64,000 nt of DNA from JARRJS01 sp037388885. Its GTDB lineage: Bacteria > Gemmatimonadota > Gemmatimonadetes > Longimicrobiales > RSA9. A model generated the notes under the pieces. That model was not told where the DNA came from. It did not search any database and saw only the letters and a program-made list of their open reading frames with translations. A program made the translations under genes and the position numbers. Positions within the stretch are counted from its first letter, which is position 1. Each line of letters begins with the position of its first letter. Shown one piece after another: positions 24,310-34,060 of the stretch. Where the stretch lies: the NCBI GenBank assembly GCA_037388885.1, contig JARRJS010000053.1, positions 9,473 through 73,472 of the forward strand, given 5' to 3'.

Positions 24310-25983
24310 ATGCCGCCGACCGACGTCACGGACCCGCAATACTACCATCGCGTGGTGGACTGCCAGTGGGCTTGCCCGGCCCACACCAACGTGCCGGAGT
24401 ATATCCGGCTGATCGCCCAGGGCCGCTACACGGACGCATACATGCTGAACCGGGAGTCCAACGTATTCCCGGGCATCCTGGGCCGCACCTGCGACCGCCC
24501 GTGCGAGCCGGCGTGCCGGCGCGGCCGGCTGCCGGGCGAGGAGCCGGTGGCGATCTGCCGCCTGAAGCGTGTGGCGTCGGATCTCCGCGACGACGTGACC
24601 GGCCTGCTGCCTGCGGTGCCGGAGCTGAAGAACGGCAAGCGGGTGGCATGCGTCGGTGCCGGGCCGGCGTCGCTGACGGTGGCCAACGACCTCATGCCGC
24701 TGGGCTACGATGTGACGATCTTCGAGAAGGCCGACCGGCCGGGCGGCTTGATGTGGTCGAACATTCCCCAGTTCCGCCTGCCGCCGAAGGTCCTGAACGA
24801 AGAGATCGACACCATCATCGACATGGGCGTGGACCTGCGTCTCAACGCGCCCGTCGAGAGCATGAAGGCGCTGCTGAACGACGACTGGGACGCGGTGTTC
24901 ATCGGCTCGGGCGCGCCGCGCGGCAAGAACCTCGAGCTGCCGGGCCGCTACGACACGGACCACATCTACATCGGCATCGACTGGCTGGAGAGCGTGGCGT
25001 TCGAGCACATCGACAGCATTGAGCCTCGGGTCCTGGTCATCGGCGTGGGCAACACGGCCATGGACTGCTGTCGCACGGCGAAGCGCCTGGGCGGCGTGGA
25101 CGTGAAGGTCATGGCGCGCAAGCCGCGGCCGTACTTCAAGGCATCGCCCTGGGAGCTGGAGGACGCGGAGTCGGAGGGCGTGCAGATCGTGGAGAACCAC
25201 TCGCCGACGCGCTACGTGGTGGAGGACGGCGTGCTCACGGGCATGGAGTTCGAGGTGCTGCGCTCGTGGGAGGACGAGATGGACCGCGCGACCTTCCAGA
25301 CGACGCGGCCCGGCGGGTTCTGTGGCGGGGACGCCGCGTGGGGTCCGGAGAACATCATCTGGGCGGTGGAGCACGGGCACCAGGCCGCCATCTCCATCCA
25401 CAACCATTGCCAGGGCATCCCGCTGAGCACCCGTCCGGGTTACGGCATGAACCTGGTCAGCCAGAAGATGGGCCTGGACGAGTGGACGTACAGCAACGAC
25501 TACAGCGAGGACACGCGCACGGGCATGCGGCACGTGCCGCTGAAGGAGCGGCTGGCGGCGCTGGACGTGGAGGTGGAGCTGGGCTTCGACCTGGAGCAGG
25601 CCTTGAAGGAAGTGGAGCGCTGCCTGAACTGCGATGTTCAGACGCACTTCACATCCAAGCTGTGCATCGAGTGCGACGCGTGCGTGGACGTGTGCCCGCT
25701 GAGCTGCCTGACCATCGCCCACGAGGAGCCCGAGGAAGACCTGCGCACGCGCCTCACGGCGCCCACGCTGAACCTGCAGCAGCCGCTCTACATCTCGGAC
25801 GGCCTGGAGCAGACCGGGCGCGTCATGGTGAAGGACGAAGACCTGTGCATCCACTGCGGCCTGTGCGCCGAGCGCTGCCCGACGGCCGCGTGGGACATGC
25901 GCCAGTTCGCCCTGAAGATCCCCTACGCCGGCCTTGACGCCGGTGAACATCACCCGAGCCGCACCGCCCATGTCACGACGTAG
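24310..25983 (+). CDS. korC: KorC-like FAD/NAD(P) oxidoreductase with ferredoxin domain, internal deletion suspected
   Basis: 557 aa. Order: an N-terminal GltD-type Fe-S region (CQWACPAHTNVPEY, GRTCDRPCEPACRRG), FAD site (CVGAGPASLTVANDL), NAD(P) site (VIGVGNTAMDCCRTAKRLGG), FAD-binding FCGGDAAWGPENI, then a C-terminal 2[4Fe-4S] ferredoxin (CIECDACVDVCP, CIHCGLCAERCP). In Thauera-type 2-oxoglutarate oxidoreductase this subunit passes electrons to NADP. Between SWEDEMD and RATFQTTRPGG the segment that normally holds the DDVILAIGQ-type strand is absent, about 45-50 residues in frame. Activity is therefore doubtful unless the assembly is wrong. Confidence 0.85.
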   Translation: MPPTDVTDPQYYHRVVDCQWACPAHTNVPEYIRLIAQGRYTDAYMLNRESNVFPGILGRTCDRPCEPACRRGRLPGEEPVAICRLKRVASDLRDDVTGLLPAVPELKNGKRVACVGAGPASLTVANDLMPLGYDVTIFEKADRPGGLMWSNIPQFRLPPKVLNEEIDTIIDMGVDLRLNAPVESMKALLNDDWDAVFIGSGAPRGKNLELPGRYDTDHIYIGIDWLESVAFEHIDSIEPRVLVIGVGNTAMDCCRTAKRLGGVDVKVMARKPRPYFKASPWELEDAESEGVQIVENHSPTRYVVEDGVLTGMEFEVLRSWEDEMDRATFQTTRPGGFCGGDAAWGPENIIWAVEHGHQAAISIHNHCQGIPLSTRPGYGMNLVSQKMGLDEWTYSNDYSEDTRTGMRHVPLKERLAALDVEVELGFDLEQALKEVERCLNCDVQTHFTSKLCIECDACVDVCPLSCLTIAHEEPEEDLRTRLTAPTLNLQQPLYISDGLEQTGRVMVKDEDLCIHCGLCAERCPTAAWDMRQFALKIPYAGLDAGEHHPSRTAHVTT

Positions 25984-25995
25984 TCCCGCGGCCCC

Positions 25996-27708
25996 GTGTC
26001 CGGCAAGAACCTGTTCCCGTCCAACATCCAGGGACTGCCCACGTGGTACGAGATTCGGGCCAGTAGCGCCGGCCATACGGGCCGGGCGGACGCGTTCGAC
26101 ATCTTCGTGGCCATGAACCCGGCCACGTACGAGCGCGACATCGCCGAGGTCCGGGTCGGTGGCTGGGTGCTGCACGATTCCAGCTGGCCGCTGGCCCAGT
26201 CGCTCCGGCGCAGCGACGTCAATTTCCTGGGCATCCCGCTGGCGAAGATGTGCGTGGAGCGCTTCGAGCGTTCCCGCGAGCGCATCCTCATGAAGAACGT
26301 GGGCTACCTGGGCGTGCTGTCGGCGCTGCTGGACGTCGAGGTGCCGGTGGTGGAACAGCTGCTGGAGGACAACTTCGGTCGCAAGAAGGCGCTGCTGGAC
26401 TCCAACTTCGAGGCGTTCCGCATGGGCTACGACTACGCGCGGGAGCACTTCGACTGCCCGCTGCCCCTGCGTCTCGAGCGCATGGACGCCAACGGCGACG
26501 CCATCCTGATCGACGGCAACACGGCCGCGGCGCTGGGCTGCGTGTATGCCGGCGCCACCGTCGCAGCCTGGTACCCCATCACCCCGTCCACCTCCCTGGT
26601 GGATGCGTTCACCGGCTTCTGCCGTGCGCACCGGGTCGATCCGGAGACCAAGCGCAACCGCTTCTGCATCCTGCAGGCGGAGGACGAGCTGGCCGCCGCC
26701 GGCATGACGCTGGGCGCCAACTGGGCCGGCGCCCGGGCGTTCACGGCCACGTCGGGCCCGGGCATCTCCCTCATGAGCGAGCTCATCGGCCTGGCCTATT
26801 ACGCGGAGATCCCCAGCGTCTTCTTCGACATCCAGCGGACGGGTCCGTCCACCGGCATGCCGACGCGCACGCTGCAGGGCGACCTGATGACCGTCGTGTA
26901 CGCGTCCCACGGTGACACCAAGCATGTCGCCCTGTTCCCCGCCGACCCGAGGGAGTGCTTCGAGTTCGCGGTAAGGGCCTTCGACCTGGCCGAGCGGTTC
27001 CAGACGCCCGTGTTCGTGGTCTCGGACCTGGATATCGCCATGAACGACTGGGCGGTGCCGGCGCTGGAGTGGGACGACGCCTACCGGCCGGACCGCGGCA
27101 AGGTGCTGGACGCGAAGCAGCTCGAGGACATCCAGCACTTCGCGCGTTACCTGGACGTGGACGGCGACGGCATCCCGTACCGGACGCTGCCGGGTGTGCA
27201 CCCCAACGGCGCCTACTTTACACGCGGCTCCGGCCACGATGCCCACGGCAAGTATACGGAAGACGCCGGCCCGTACACGGAGGTGGTGGACCGGATCGCT
27301 CGCAAGATCGCGTCGGCGGCCACGTCGGTGCCGGAGCCGGAGACACGAAAGGCCCACCGGGCCCGCTACGGCGTCATCACGGTGGGCGGCTGCCGGCGGG
27401 CGGTGCTGGAAGCGCGCGACCGGCTGAAAAAGAAGGGGATCGCCATGGACTACATGCGCGTACGCGGCTTCCCCTTCCACGCGGACGTGGCCGCGTTCGT
27501 CGGCAGCCACGAGTTGACCTTCGTCGTGGAGCAGAACCGCGACGCGCAGCTGCGCACGCTGCTGATGGTGGAGGCGGGTGTGCCGGCCGAGCGGCTCGTG
27601 TCGGTGCGCGCCTACGGCGGCCAGCCGCTGGCGGCGGGCGAGGTGGTGGAGGAGGTCCTGGAACAGGTGGGCGGCGTGACGAAGAAAGCCGCGGGAGGTG
27701 CCGCATGA
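25996..27708 (+). CDS. korA: 2-oxoglutarate/2-oxoacid:acceptor oxidoreductase, alpha (gamma-alpha fused) subunit, N terminus missing
   Basis: 570 aa. A gamma-domain piece (GKNLFPSNIQGLPTWYEIR) opens the protein; the pyrimidine domain follows (AWYPITPSTSLVDAF, TSGPGISLMSELIG), with CoA/transketolase-like domains to the end. The GTG used as start is the Val of the conserved PVSGKN element, and the normal ~40 residues before it (VNGTGSASAN-type glycine-rich strand) are not found in any frame. An ATG at 25970 overlaps the korC stop but is out of frame, so a deletion of about 100 bp or more is likely. It oxidatively decarboxylates a 2-oxoacid with KorB and KorC. Confidence 0.85.
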   Translation: MSGKNLFPSNIQGLPTWYEIRASSAGHTGRADAFDIFVAMNPATYERDIAEVRVGGWVLHDSSWPLAQSLRRSDVNFLGIPLAKMCVERFERSRERILMKNVGYLGVLSALLDVEVPVVEQLLEDNFGRKKALLDSNFEAFRMGYDYAREHFDCPLPLRLERMDANGDAILIDGNTAAALGCVYAGATVAAWYPITPSTSLVDAFTGFCRAHRVDPETKRNRFCILQAEDELAAAGMTLGANWAGARAFTATSGPGISLMSELIGLAYYAEIPSVFFDIQRTGPSTGMPTRTLQGDLMTVVYASHGDTKHVALFPADPRECFEFAVRAFDLAERFQTPVFVVSDLDIAMNDWAVPALEWDDAYRPDRGKVLDAKQLEDIQHFARYLDVDGDGIPYRTLPGVHPNGAYFTRGSGHDAHGKYTEDAGPYTEVVDRIARKIASAATSVPEPETRKAHRARYGVITVGGCRRAVLEARDRLKKKGIAMDYMRVRGFPFHADVAAFVGSHELTFVVEQNRDAQLRTLLMVEAGVPAERLVSVRAYGGQPLAAGEVVEEVLEQVGGVTKKAAGGAA

Positions 27709-28760
27709 GCCACATCGCGAAGCCGAAGGTCCAGCACCCCGGCCTGGAGCGGAACGCGGCTGGCCTGACACGGCGGGATTATGAAGGTTCCATGTCCACG
27801 CTGTGCGCAGGCTGCGGCCACGACTCCATCACCGCCGCCATCATCGAGACCTTCTACCGGCTGGGCGTCCCGCCGGAGCGGGTGGCCAAGCTGAGCGGCA
27901 TCGGCTGCTCCGCCAAGACGCCGGCCTACTTCCTGGGCCAATCCCACGGGTTCAACGGCGTGCACGGCCGCATGCCCGCCCTGGCCACCGGAGCCGGCGC
28001 GGCGAACCGGGACCTGGTGTGCATCGGCATCTCGGGCGACGGCGACTCGCTGTCCATCGGCCTGGGCCAGCTTTCCCACGCCATCCGCCGCAACGTGAAC
28101 ATGCTCTATATCATCGAGAACAACGGCGTCTACGGGCTGACCAAAGGCCAGTTCTCGGCGTCGGCGGACATCGGCTCCAAGTCGAAGCGGGGCGAGCCGA
28201 ACCGGCAGCGGCCCATCGACCCCGTCTTCCTCGCCCTCACCCTGGGCGCCTCGTTCGTCGCCCGCAGCTTCTCAGGCGACAAGCGGCAGCTGGTGCCGAT
28301 CCTGGAAGCGGCCATCGCCCACGACGGTTTCGCCCTGGTGGACGTCGTGTCGCCGTGCGTCACGTTCAACGACCACGAGGCGTCGACGAAGAGCTACCGT
28401 CACACGCGGGAGCAGAACCGGCCCGTTGTGATCGCCGACTTCGTGCCGCCAGCGAAGGAGATCACGGCGTCCTACGAGGGTGGCTCGGTGCGCGACGTGA
28501 CCATGCACGACGGCAGTGTCGTCCGCTTCCGCAAGGTGCCCGAGGACTACGACCCCAACGACCGCGACGCCGTCTACGCCTACTTACGGGAACGGCAGCA
28601 AGCGGGCGAACTGCCTACCGGCCTGCTCTACATCGACCCCGATGCCCAGGAGATGCACGAGGTCTGCGAGACGCTGGAGGCGCCGCTGTACAATCTGCCG
28701 TTCGAGGACCTGTGCCCGGGGCAGGCCGCACTGGAGGAGATCCAGGCGCGTTTCCGGTGA
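27705..28760 (+). CDS. korB: 2-oxoglutarate/2-oxoacid:acceptor oxidoreductase, beta (TPP) subunit
   Basis: 351 aa, starting inside the korA stop (ATGA). TPP and Fe-S features are intact: TLCAGCGHDSIT, SGIGCSAKTPAYF, ISGDGDSLSIGLGQL and ENNGVYGLTKGQFSA. It forms the catalytic core with KorA: 2-oxoglutarate + CoA gives succinyl-CoA, CO2 and reduced acceptor, or the reverse in reductive CO2 fixation. The presence of korC suggests NADP as final acceptor. Confidence 0.92.
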   Translation: MSHIAKPKVQHPGLERNAAGLTRRDYEGSMSTLCAGCGHDSITAAIIETFYRLGVPPERVAKLSGIGCSAKTPAYFLGQSHGFNGVHGRMPALATGAGAANRDLVCIGISGDGDSLSIGLGQLSHAIRRNVNMLYIIENNGVYGLTKGQFSASADIGSKSKRGEPNRQRPIDPVFLALTLGASFVARSFSGDKRQLVPILEAAIAHDGFALVDVVSPCVTFNDHEASTKSYRHTREQNRPVVIADFVPPAKEITASYEGGSVRDVTMHDGSVVRFRKVPEDYDPNDRDAVYAYLRERQQAGELPTGLLYIDPDAQEMHEVCETLEAPLYNLPFEDLCPGQAALEEIQARFR

Positions 28761-28815
28761 TGCGGAGGGCGGCTGTTCCCGGCCGCCGCGCCCCTTCGCC
28801 GTGTGGCTTTGCGCA

Positions 28816-30153
28816 TCACGGCTGACCGAGCTCCTGCCCTTCAGCCTTGTGGGTGCCTTTGTCCGGTTCCTGTGGGAAGACGGAAACGGTCCGGCGCAGG
28901 GTAATGCGGGTGACTTCGGGCGGCGCCCCGAGGCGAAAGGGGATGCCCCAGTAGCCGGTTCCGGGGTGGACGTAGAGGGTCGCATTGCGGTCGCGATACA
29001 TCCCCATGGCATACTCGACGAAGGGAGTAACGAGGCTCCAGCGCAAGGCAGGGATGGCCAGCTGGCCCCAGTGGGTGTGGCCGGAGAGGGTGAGTTGGAC
29101 GCCGCGCTCGGCCAGAGCGGGCCAGAGGAGGGGGTTGTGGGCCAGCGCGACCACCGGCGCACCGGCCGGAACGTCGGCCAGGGTGCGGTCAATGTCCGGT
29201 GCGGCGTTGACGTCCGGGAAGCTGCGGCCGGCGGGGTCTCCGGTTCCGGCAATGGTCAGAACATCCGTGCCGCGGCGCAGGATGTGGGCTTCATTGACCA
29301 GCACGCGGGTGCCGGGCAGGCGCGCGAGGGCGGGCGCGAGCCGGTCCCAGCCGGCGTAGACGTCGTGGTTGCCGGGCACGATGAAGACGCCGTCGGGGGC
29401 GGACATGGTGCCGAGTCCGGCGACGTAGAGGCCTGCATCCTCGTGTCGGTCGTCGACCAGGTCGCCCGTCACCGCGATGATGTCCGGCTCCAGAGAGCGC
29501 ACGGCATCGGCGATGCGAAGCAGGGACCCATGCCAGGTCTGAGGGCCGACGTGCAGGTCGGAGACCTGGACGATGCGGAAGCCATCGAACGCCTTCGGCA
29601 GGCCGGCAACGTGTACGACGAGGTCGCGTGTGGTCAGTCGCCGCGCGCCCAGATAGCCGGCGGCAAGGAGCAGAAGGAGGGCAACCCCAGTGCCTTCCAC
29701 GGCCCACGCGCCCGCGTGCAGCGGATCCCCGATGAACGCGCCGGCCAACAGGCCCACGAGACCGGCGGCCGCCAGGAACGGCAACAGGAGCTGGGCGTAG
29801 AGAAATGTTCGGACCACTAGGACGCGGAAAGCGCGCGTCGGGTAGAACGGCCAACCCCGGTACCGGATCGCGATGGCCAGGGGAATGGTGGTGTACACCA
29901 CGGCGCCCAGCACCAGCCATGGAGCCCAGGGTGCGCTGCCCGCCGCCAGCGCGGCGAGCAGTCCCCACGCGACCACCTGGTACAGGGCGAAGAAGGCGAG
30001 CGCCCGCGATGCGCGACCTCGTCGGGCACGCCGCCGGTGGCCGGACGCGGGCGGGCCCGGCTGCGCTACCCGCGGCGTCGCGTCGGACGTCGATGAATCC
30101 GTTGGACGACGGCTGCGATCGTCCGACAATGGGCCGGGACGTGTTGCGGTCAC
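28816..30153 (-). CDS. Membrane-anchored metallophosphoesterase (YaeI-like)
   Basis: 445 aa from a GTG; the first ~45 residues are basic and lack a clear ribosome site, so a later start is possible. About four helices (~50-165) precede a calcineurin-type domain with all metal motifs: VSDLHVG, GDLVD, GNHD and SGHTHWGQ. Relatives such as YaeI/YkuE act on lipid or cell-envelope phosphates. It diverges from the asparaginase gene; the 262 bp between them show no convincing promoter. Confidence 0.85.
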   Translation of the reverse strand: MTATRPGPLSDDRSRRPTDSSTSDATPRVAQPGPPASGHRRRARRGRASRALAFFALYQVVAWGLLAALAAGSAPWAPWLVLGAVVYTTIPLAIAIRYRGWPFYPTRAFRVLVVRTFLYAQLLLPFLAAAGLVGLLAGAFIGDPLHAGAWAVEGTGVALLLLLAAGYLGARRLTTRDLVVHVAGLPKAFDGFRIVQVSDLHVGPQTWHGSLLRIADAVRSLEPDIIAVTGDLVDDRHEDAGLYVAGLGTMSAPDGVFIVPGNHDVYAGWDRLAPALARLPGTRVLVNEAHILRRGTDVLTIAGTGDPAGRSFPDVNAAPDIDRTLADVPAGAPVVALAHNPLLWPALAERGVQLTLSGHTHWGQLAIPALRWSLVTPFVEYAMGMYRDRNATLYVHPGTGYWGIPFRLGAPPEVTRITLRRTVSVFPQEPDKGTHKAEGQELGQP

Positions 30154-30415
30154 GGATCGCGGCCCCCGGTCATGGCATCCTGCCTGTTGCCGGTCTCCAT
30201 CTCAGGTCCTTTCTTCGACCGTTCCGTCGGCATAAGCATCCGAACCGGAAAGGCCGTGCCGTTGTTCCCGCGGCATCGCCCACCCGTCGCCTGCGCGAGT
30301 GGCGGCGGCCGCCAGCCGCGGCCGGTTCGAAGGGGAAGGTCGGCCGTTGATGGCCTTTGGCGATGTTCGCCGGCCGGCCGTACGTTTGTCGGCGTCATCG
30401 ATCCAAGGAGGCTCC

Positions 30416-31492
30416 ATGAGTCGTATTCCCACCAGCCTCGGTCGGCGTGCGTTCCTGCGCGCTACCGCGGCTGCGGGCGCCGGCCTGGCGGTGTTCGGCA
30501 GAACGCCGCGGATCTGGGCGCGCGGTCTGCGGGCAGGCGGGCCGTTCATCATCACCAGCCACACGAACGCGACGGGCCAGCATGCACTGGAGGAGGCCTG
30601 GAAGATCCTGGGCTCGGGCGGCAGCGCGCTGGACGCGGTGGAGAAGGGCGCCAACGTGGTCGAGGTGGACCCGGAGGACACCAGCGTCGGTTACGGTGGC
30701 TTGCCGAACGCCGAGGGCGTGGTGCAGCTGGATGCGTCCATCATGGATGGTCGGACGTACAGCGCCGGGGCCGTCGGCGCCCTGGAAGGGATCAAGACGC
30801 CGTCCTCCGTGGCGCGCAAGATCATGGAGCACACCGACCACATCATGCTGGTAGGCAAGGGCGCGCAGGAATTCGCGACGTCGTTCGGGTTCAAGGTCGA
30901 GGACCTGCTGACGGAGAAGGCGCGCAAGGAGTGGGTACGCTGGCGGGAGCGCCTGTCGCCCACGGACAAGTACGGTCCGCCGGAATACCTGCGGGGCCTG
31001 CCGGCGGGCAAGGGTCTCAGCCTGAACGGTCCGGTGGAGACGCACCACGGGACGGTGAACGTGCTGGCGGTGGACTCGAAAGGCGACGTCGCCGGCGTGA
31101 CGACGACGTCGGGCTATGCGTGGAAAGTGCCCGGTCGCGTGGGGGACTCGCCGATCCTGGGCGACGGCCTGTACGTAGACAACGAGGTCGGCGCGGCGGG
31201 TGCGACGGGCCGGGGCGAGGACGTGATGAAGTCGTGTGCGACGTACTACATCGTGATGCGCATGCGGGACGGCCGCTCGCCGCAGCAGGCGTGCGAGGAC
31301 ACGGTCCAGATGATCATCGACCGCTACCGCAAGGTGAACCCGAAGTTCGTGCCGTCGGAAAAGTTCGTGGCCATCAACAAGGCGGGTGAGGTGGGCTGCG
31401 CGTCCATGGGCATCGGCGGCACGCCGCGCATGCGGGTGCAGGACCCGTCGGGCCAGCGGTTCTTCAGCGGCAAGGCGTTGTACAAGCCATGA
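30416..31492 (+). CDS. N4-(beta-N-acetylglucosaminyl)-L-asparaginase, Tat-exported
   Basis: 358 aa Ntn hydrolase. A twin-arginine leader (GRRAFLRATAAAGAGLAVF) indicates folded export. Family motifs: EVDPEDTSVGYGGLPN and the self-cleavage site ETHHGTVNVLAVD, where Thr becomes the N-terminal nucleophile; GATGRGED and GGTPRM follow. AAGGAG lies five bases before the ATG. It would cleave asparagine-linked glycans or beta-aspartyl bonds in the periplasm. Its stop overlaps the following permease start by ATGA, suggesting uptake of the released amino acid. Confidence 0.9.
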   Translation: MSRIPTSLGRRAFLRATAAAGAGLAVFGRTPRIWARGLRAGGPFIITSHTNATGQHALEEAWKILGSGGSALDAVEKGANVVEVDPEDTSVGYGGLPNAEGVVQLDASIMDGRTYSAGAVGALEGIKTPSSVARKIMEHTDHIMLVGKGAQEFATSFGFKVEDLLTEKARKEWVRWRERLSPTDKYGPPEYLRGLPAGKGLSLNGPVETHHGTVNVLAVDSKGDVAGVTTTSGYAWKVPGRVGDSPILGDGLYVDNEVGAAGATGRGEDVMKSCATYYIVMRMRDGRSPQQACEDTVQMIIDRYRKVNPKFVPSEKFVAINKAGEVGCASMGIGGTPRMRVQDPSGQRFFSGKALYKP

Positions 31493-32088
31493 GCATTCGC
31501 GGCGGCGACGCGGGGGAAGATGCCGCCGGTGTGGGCGGGAACCGACCCACTGAGATCGCGGCGAACGACGGCAGCGCGGCCGCCTCCATCACCGCCACCA
31601 TGGCTGCCGGCGGAGCCGGGCGCCTGCTCCGGGTGCTGGGCGTGGCCTTCGGCGTGGCCGTCATCATCGGCAACACCATCGGCATGGGCATCCTGCGGAC
31701 GCCCGGAGAGGTGGCTGCTCGGCTGCCGTCGGTCCCGCTGTTCCTGGGCGTGTGGTTGCTGGGTGGGGCGTACGCGCTGATGGGAGCCCTGTCCCTGGCT
31801 GAGCTGAGCGCCATGCTGCCGCGCTCGGGCGGCCAGTACATCTTTGTGCGCCGGGCCCTGGGTGCCTATCCGGGGTTCGTCGTCGGCTGGAGCGACTGGC
31901 TGTCCACGTGCGGCACGATGGCGGCCATCTCCATCGTGATGGGCGAGTACATCGGTCCGCTGGTCCCCGCTCTGGCGGGCCGTGAAGCGTATACGGCCGC
32001 CGTGGTCGTCGTCGTGTTCGGTCTGCTTCAGTGGCGCGGCGTGCGTATTGGCGACGCGACCCAGCAGATCACCAGCCTGCTGAAAGCG

Positions 32089-32207
32089 CTGGCACTGCTC
32101 GCCCTGGCGGTGGCCATCCTGTTCCTCGGCCGCGGCGGGCCGGGCGCCGCGACGCACGTCGCGACGGCCGTGCCCACCGGTCTGGCGTTTGCGGGCGCCG
32201 TCGTGGT
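32089..32207. repeat. 119-bp direct repeat, copy 1
   Basis: Identical by eye to 32832-32950, offset 743 bp. This copy is in its natural place in the permease, coding a helix ending LAFAGAVVV. The frameshift begins at its last base. Confidence 0.9.
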
Positions 32208-32831
32208 GGTTGGACGGGCCCCATCTACTTCGGCGAGGAAGTGAAGCAGCCGGGCCGGGACATCCCGCGGGCCATGATCGGTGGTGTGCTGCTGGTGCTG
32301 GCCATCTACCTGTCGCTGAACGTGGCGTTCCTGCGCGTCGTGCCCATCGGCGACATGGCGGGCGACCCGTTCGTGGCGGCGACGGCCGCCGCCCACGTCT
32401 TCGGACCGCGCGGCGATACGATTATCCGCGTGCTCATGATCGTGTCGATGATCGCCGCGGTGAACGCGTGCCAGCTCATGGCATCGCGGGTCCCGCTCGC
32501 CATGAGCAGGGATGGCCTGCTGCCCAGGCGGGTGACCCGGGTGAACGCGGGCGGTACGCCGGTGCCATCGTTGATGCTGGGCACCCTCGCGGCCCTGGCT
32601 TTCATCCTGACCGGCACGTTCGACGCCGTGCTGGCTCTGCTCGCGTTCTTCTTCGTCGCCGACTACACCCTGTCGTTCGTGTCCTTGTTCGTGCTGCGGT
32701 GGCGGGAGCCGGACCTGCCCCGGCCGTTCCGCGTGCCGGGCTATCCCTGGCTGCCGGGCATCGCCCTGGTCGGATCCCTCGCCTTCCTGGTGGGTGCGGT
32801 GCTTGGCGACCGGGCCAACAGCCTCCGCGCC

Positions 32832-32950
32832 CTGGCACTGCTCGCCCTGGCGGTGGCCATCCTGTTCCTCGGCCGCGGCGGGCCGGGCGCCGCGACGCAC
32901 GTCGCGACGGCCGTGCCCACCGGTCTGGCGTTTGCGGGCGCCGTCGTGGT
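32832..32950. repeat. 119-bp direct repeat, copy 2
   Basis: Exact copy of 32089-32207 at the 3' end of the same permease. Both copies begin with CTGGCACTGCTCGCCCTG, so the junction may have formed by pairing at this short homology, in the cell or in the assembler. Confidence 0.9.
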
Positions 32951-33250
32951 CCGGATCGTTTACCGGCGAACACTGGCATCGTCTTTGCCGTGCTTCGCTC
33001 GCCAGCGATGGAGAACATCGCCCCAAACCGGTCCGCGTTGCGCGGCGCCGGCTCGGGTTCGAAGCCGGCCATCCACGACACGTTCCCGCCGCCGTGCGTC
33101 GAAAGCGGCAGTGTCGTGGACGCCGCCGGACCCATTCCGCAGGACAAGGCAGATTCGTGACTTGGAGAAGCGTGCCGCCGAGGCGCAGCGGCCCGGTATT
33201 CGATGTGCATCGCAGAGTGCAGGCAATCCGCCACAACGGAGGAACAAACG

Positions 33251-34060
33251 ATGATGGACGCAACGGAAGCGCAGTACCGCTGCCCGCCCCGGTCATCCGG
33301 CGGCCACCGGCCGGGGGGACGCGGCCGATCCATTTCCGGGTTGGCCGTGCTCGTTGCACTTGCGGTGGCGTTTGTCGGCTGCGGCCAGCGCGAGGCTGCC
33401 CCTGCGGGCGGGCCGCCGCGCCTCACCGTGGCCGCCCTGGACAGCGTGCTCGCCGAGCTGGGCGGATCCCTCACGGACAGCCTGTCCCGCCAGCAGCGCT
33501 GGCGCATGATCAGCTCCATTGGCACCGGACTGCCCCCGGAGAACTTCCAGGTGTCCGACCTGCCTGAACCCAGGAGCTACGGTGCTGCGATGCTCCAGGT
33601 TTACTGCGAGCAATGCCACTGGCTGCCATCCCCGCAGATGCATTCCGCTGCCGAATGGCCTCTGCTCGTGAGGCGGATGCTGCTGCGCATGCACATGCTA
33701 CAGGACCGGCTGGGCGGGCCACTGATCAACAACCTGGTCGGCGGCTGGATGGTCGACATCATCAAGAAGGTCGGCGTCCCCTCGCCGCAACAGGTGGACA
33801 GCATCGTGACCTACCTCGAAAGGAACGCGCTACCCGTGGCGAAGGCGGGAGAGGTCGGCAATTCGACATCCGCCCGGCTGTTCGCGGAGAAGTGCTCGGT
33901 CTGCCACCAAACGCCGTCGCCAAGCGCCCACACGGCCCAGGAATGGCAGTCCGTGGTGGCGAGGATGGAATCGAACATGGCGGAGATGGACGTCCGTCCG
34001 CTGACAGCCGACCAGGTCCAGCAGATCACGGCGTACCTCCAGGAGCACGCGAAGAAGTAG
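33251..34060 (+). CDS. Dihaem c-type cytochrome lipoprotein
   Basis: 269 aa; ATG at 33251 with GGAGG eight bases upstream. A leader (SGLAVLVALAVAFVGC) ends in a lipobox-like Cys. Two CxxCH sites, CEQCH (~118) and CSVCH (~215), each sit in a similar context (W/LPSP, QTPSP) with a distal Met (LLRMHM, RMESNM), so it looks like an internally duplicated cytochrome. It would carry electrons at the outer face of the inner membrane or the inner face of the outer membrane. It lies near dsbD and redoxin genes, which handle periplasmic thiols. Confidence 0.75.
   Translation: MMDATEAQYRCPPRSSGGHRPGGRGRSISGLAVLVALAVAFVGCGQREAAPAGGPPRLTVAALDSVLAELGGSLTDSLSRQQRWRMISSIGTGLPPENFQVSDLPEPRSYGAAMLQVYCEQCHWLPSPQMHSAAEWPLLVRRMLLRMHMLQDRLGGPLINNLVGGWMVDIIKKVGVPSPQQVDSIVTYLERNALPVAKAGEVGNSTSARLFAEKCSVCHQTPSPSAHTAQEWQSVVARMESNMAEMDVRPLTADQVQQITAYLQEHAKK

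Larger units (their letters stand above)
31489..33000 (+). pseudogene. APC-type amino acid permease, broken and rearranged
   Basis: The first part (31489-32207) reads as an APC permease: GNTIGMGILRTPGEVA, GGAYALMGALSLAELSAMLP, GWSDWLSTCG. At 32208 the frame changes; the protein resumes as GWTGPIYFGEEVKQPGRDIPRAMIGG, so roughly ten codons and the frame are lost. Near the C terminus (after DRANSL) an exact 119-bp copy of 32089-32207 replaces the expected last helices, and the frame runs on without a family-like end. No full-length transporter can be made from this sequence. Confidence 0.8.

Noticed and set aside
24295..27771. A 1158-codon open frame on the minus strand across korC and korA
   Set aside because: It mirrors conserved genes in GC-rich DNA, is His/Arg/Val-rich, and matches no domain. 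Codon third-position bias supports the plus-strand genes.
30154..30415. Gene or riboswitch between the phosphoesterase and the asparaginase
   Set aside because: No protein-like frame, no convincing promoter boxes and no conserved RNA motif.
32031..32230. Independent gene starting at 32031 in the permease
   Set aside because: Its first ~65 residues are an out-of-frame Arg-rich reading; only the part after 32208 is permease-like.
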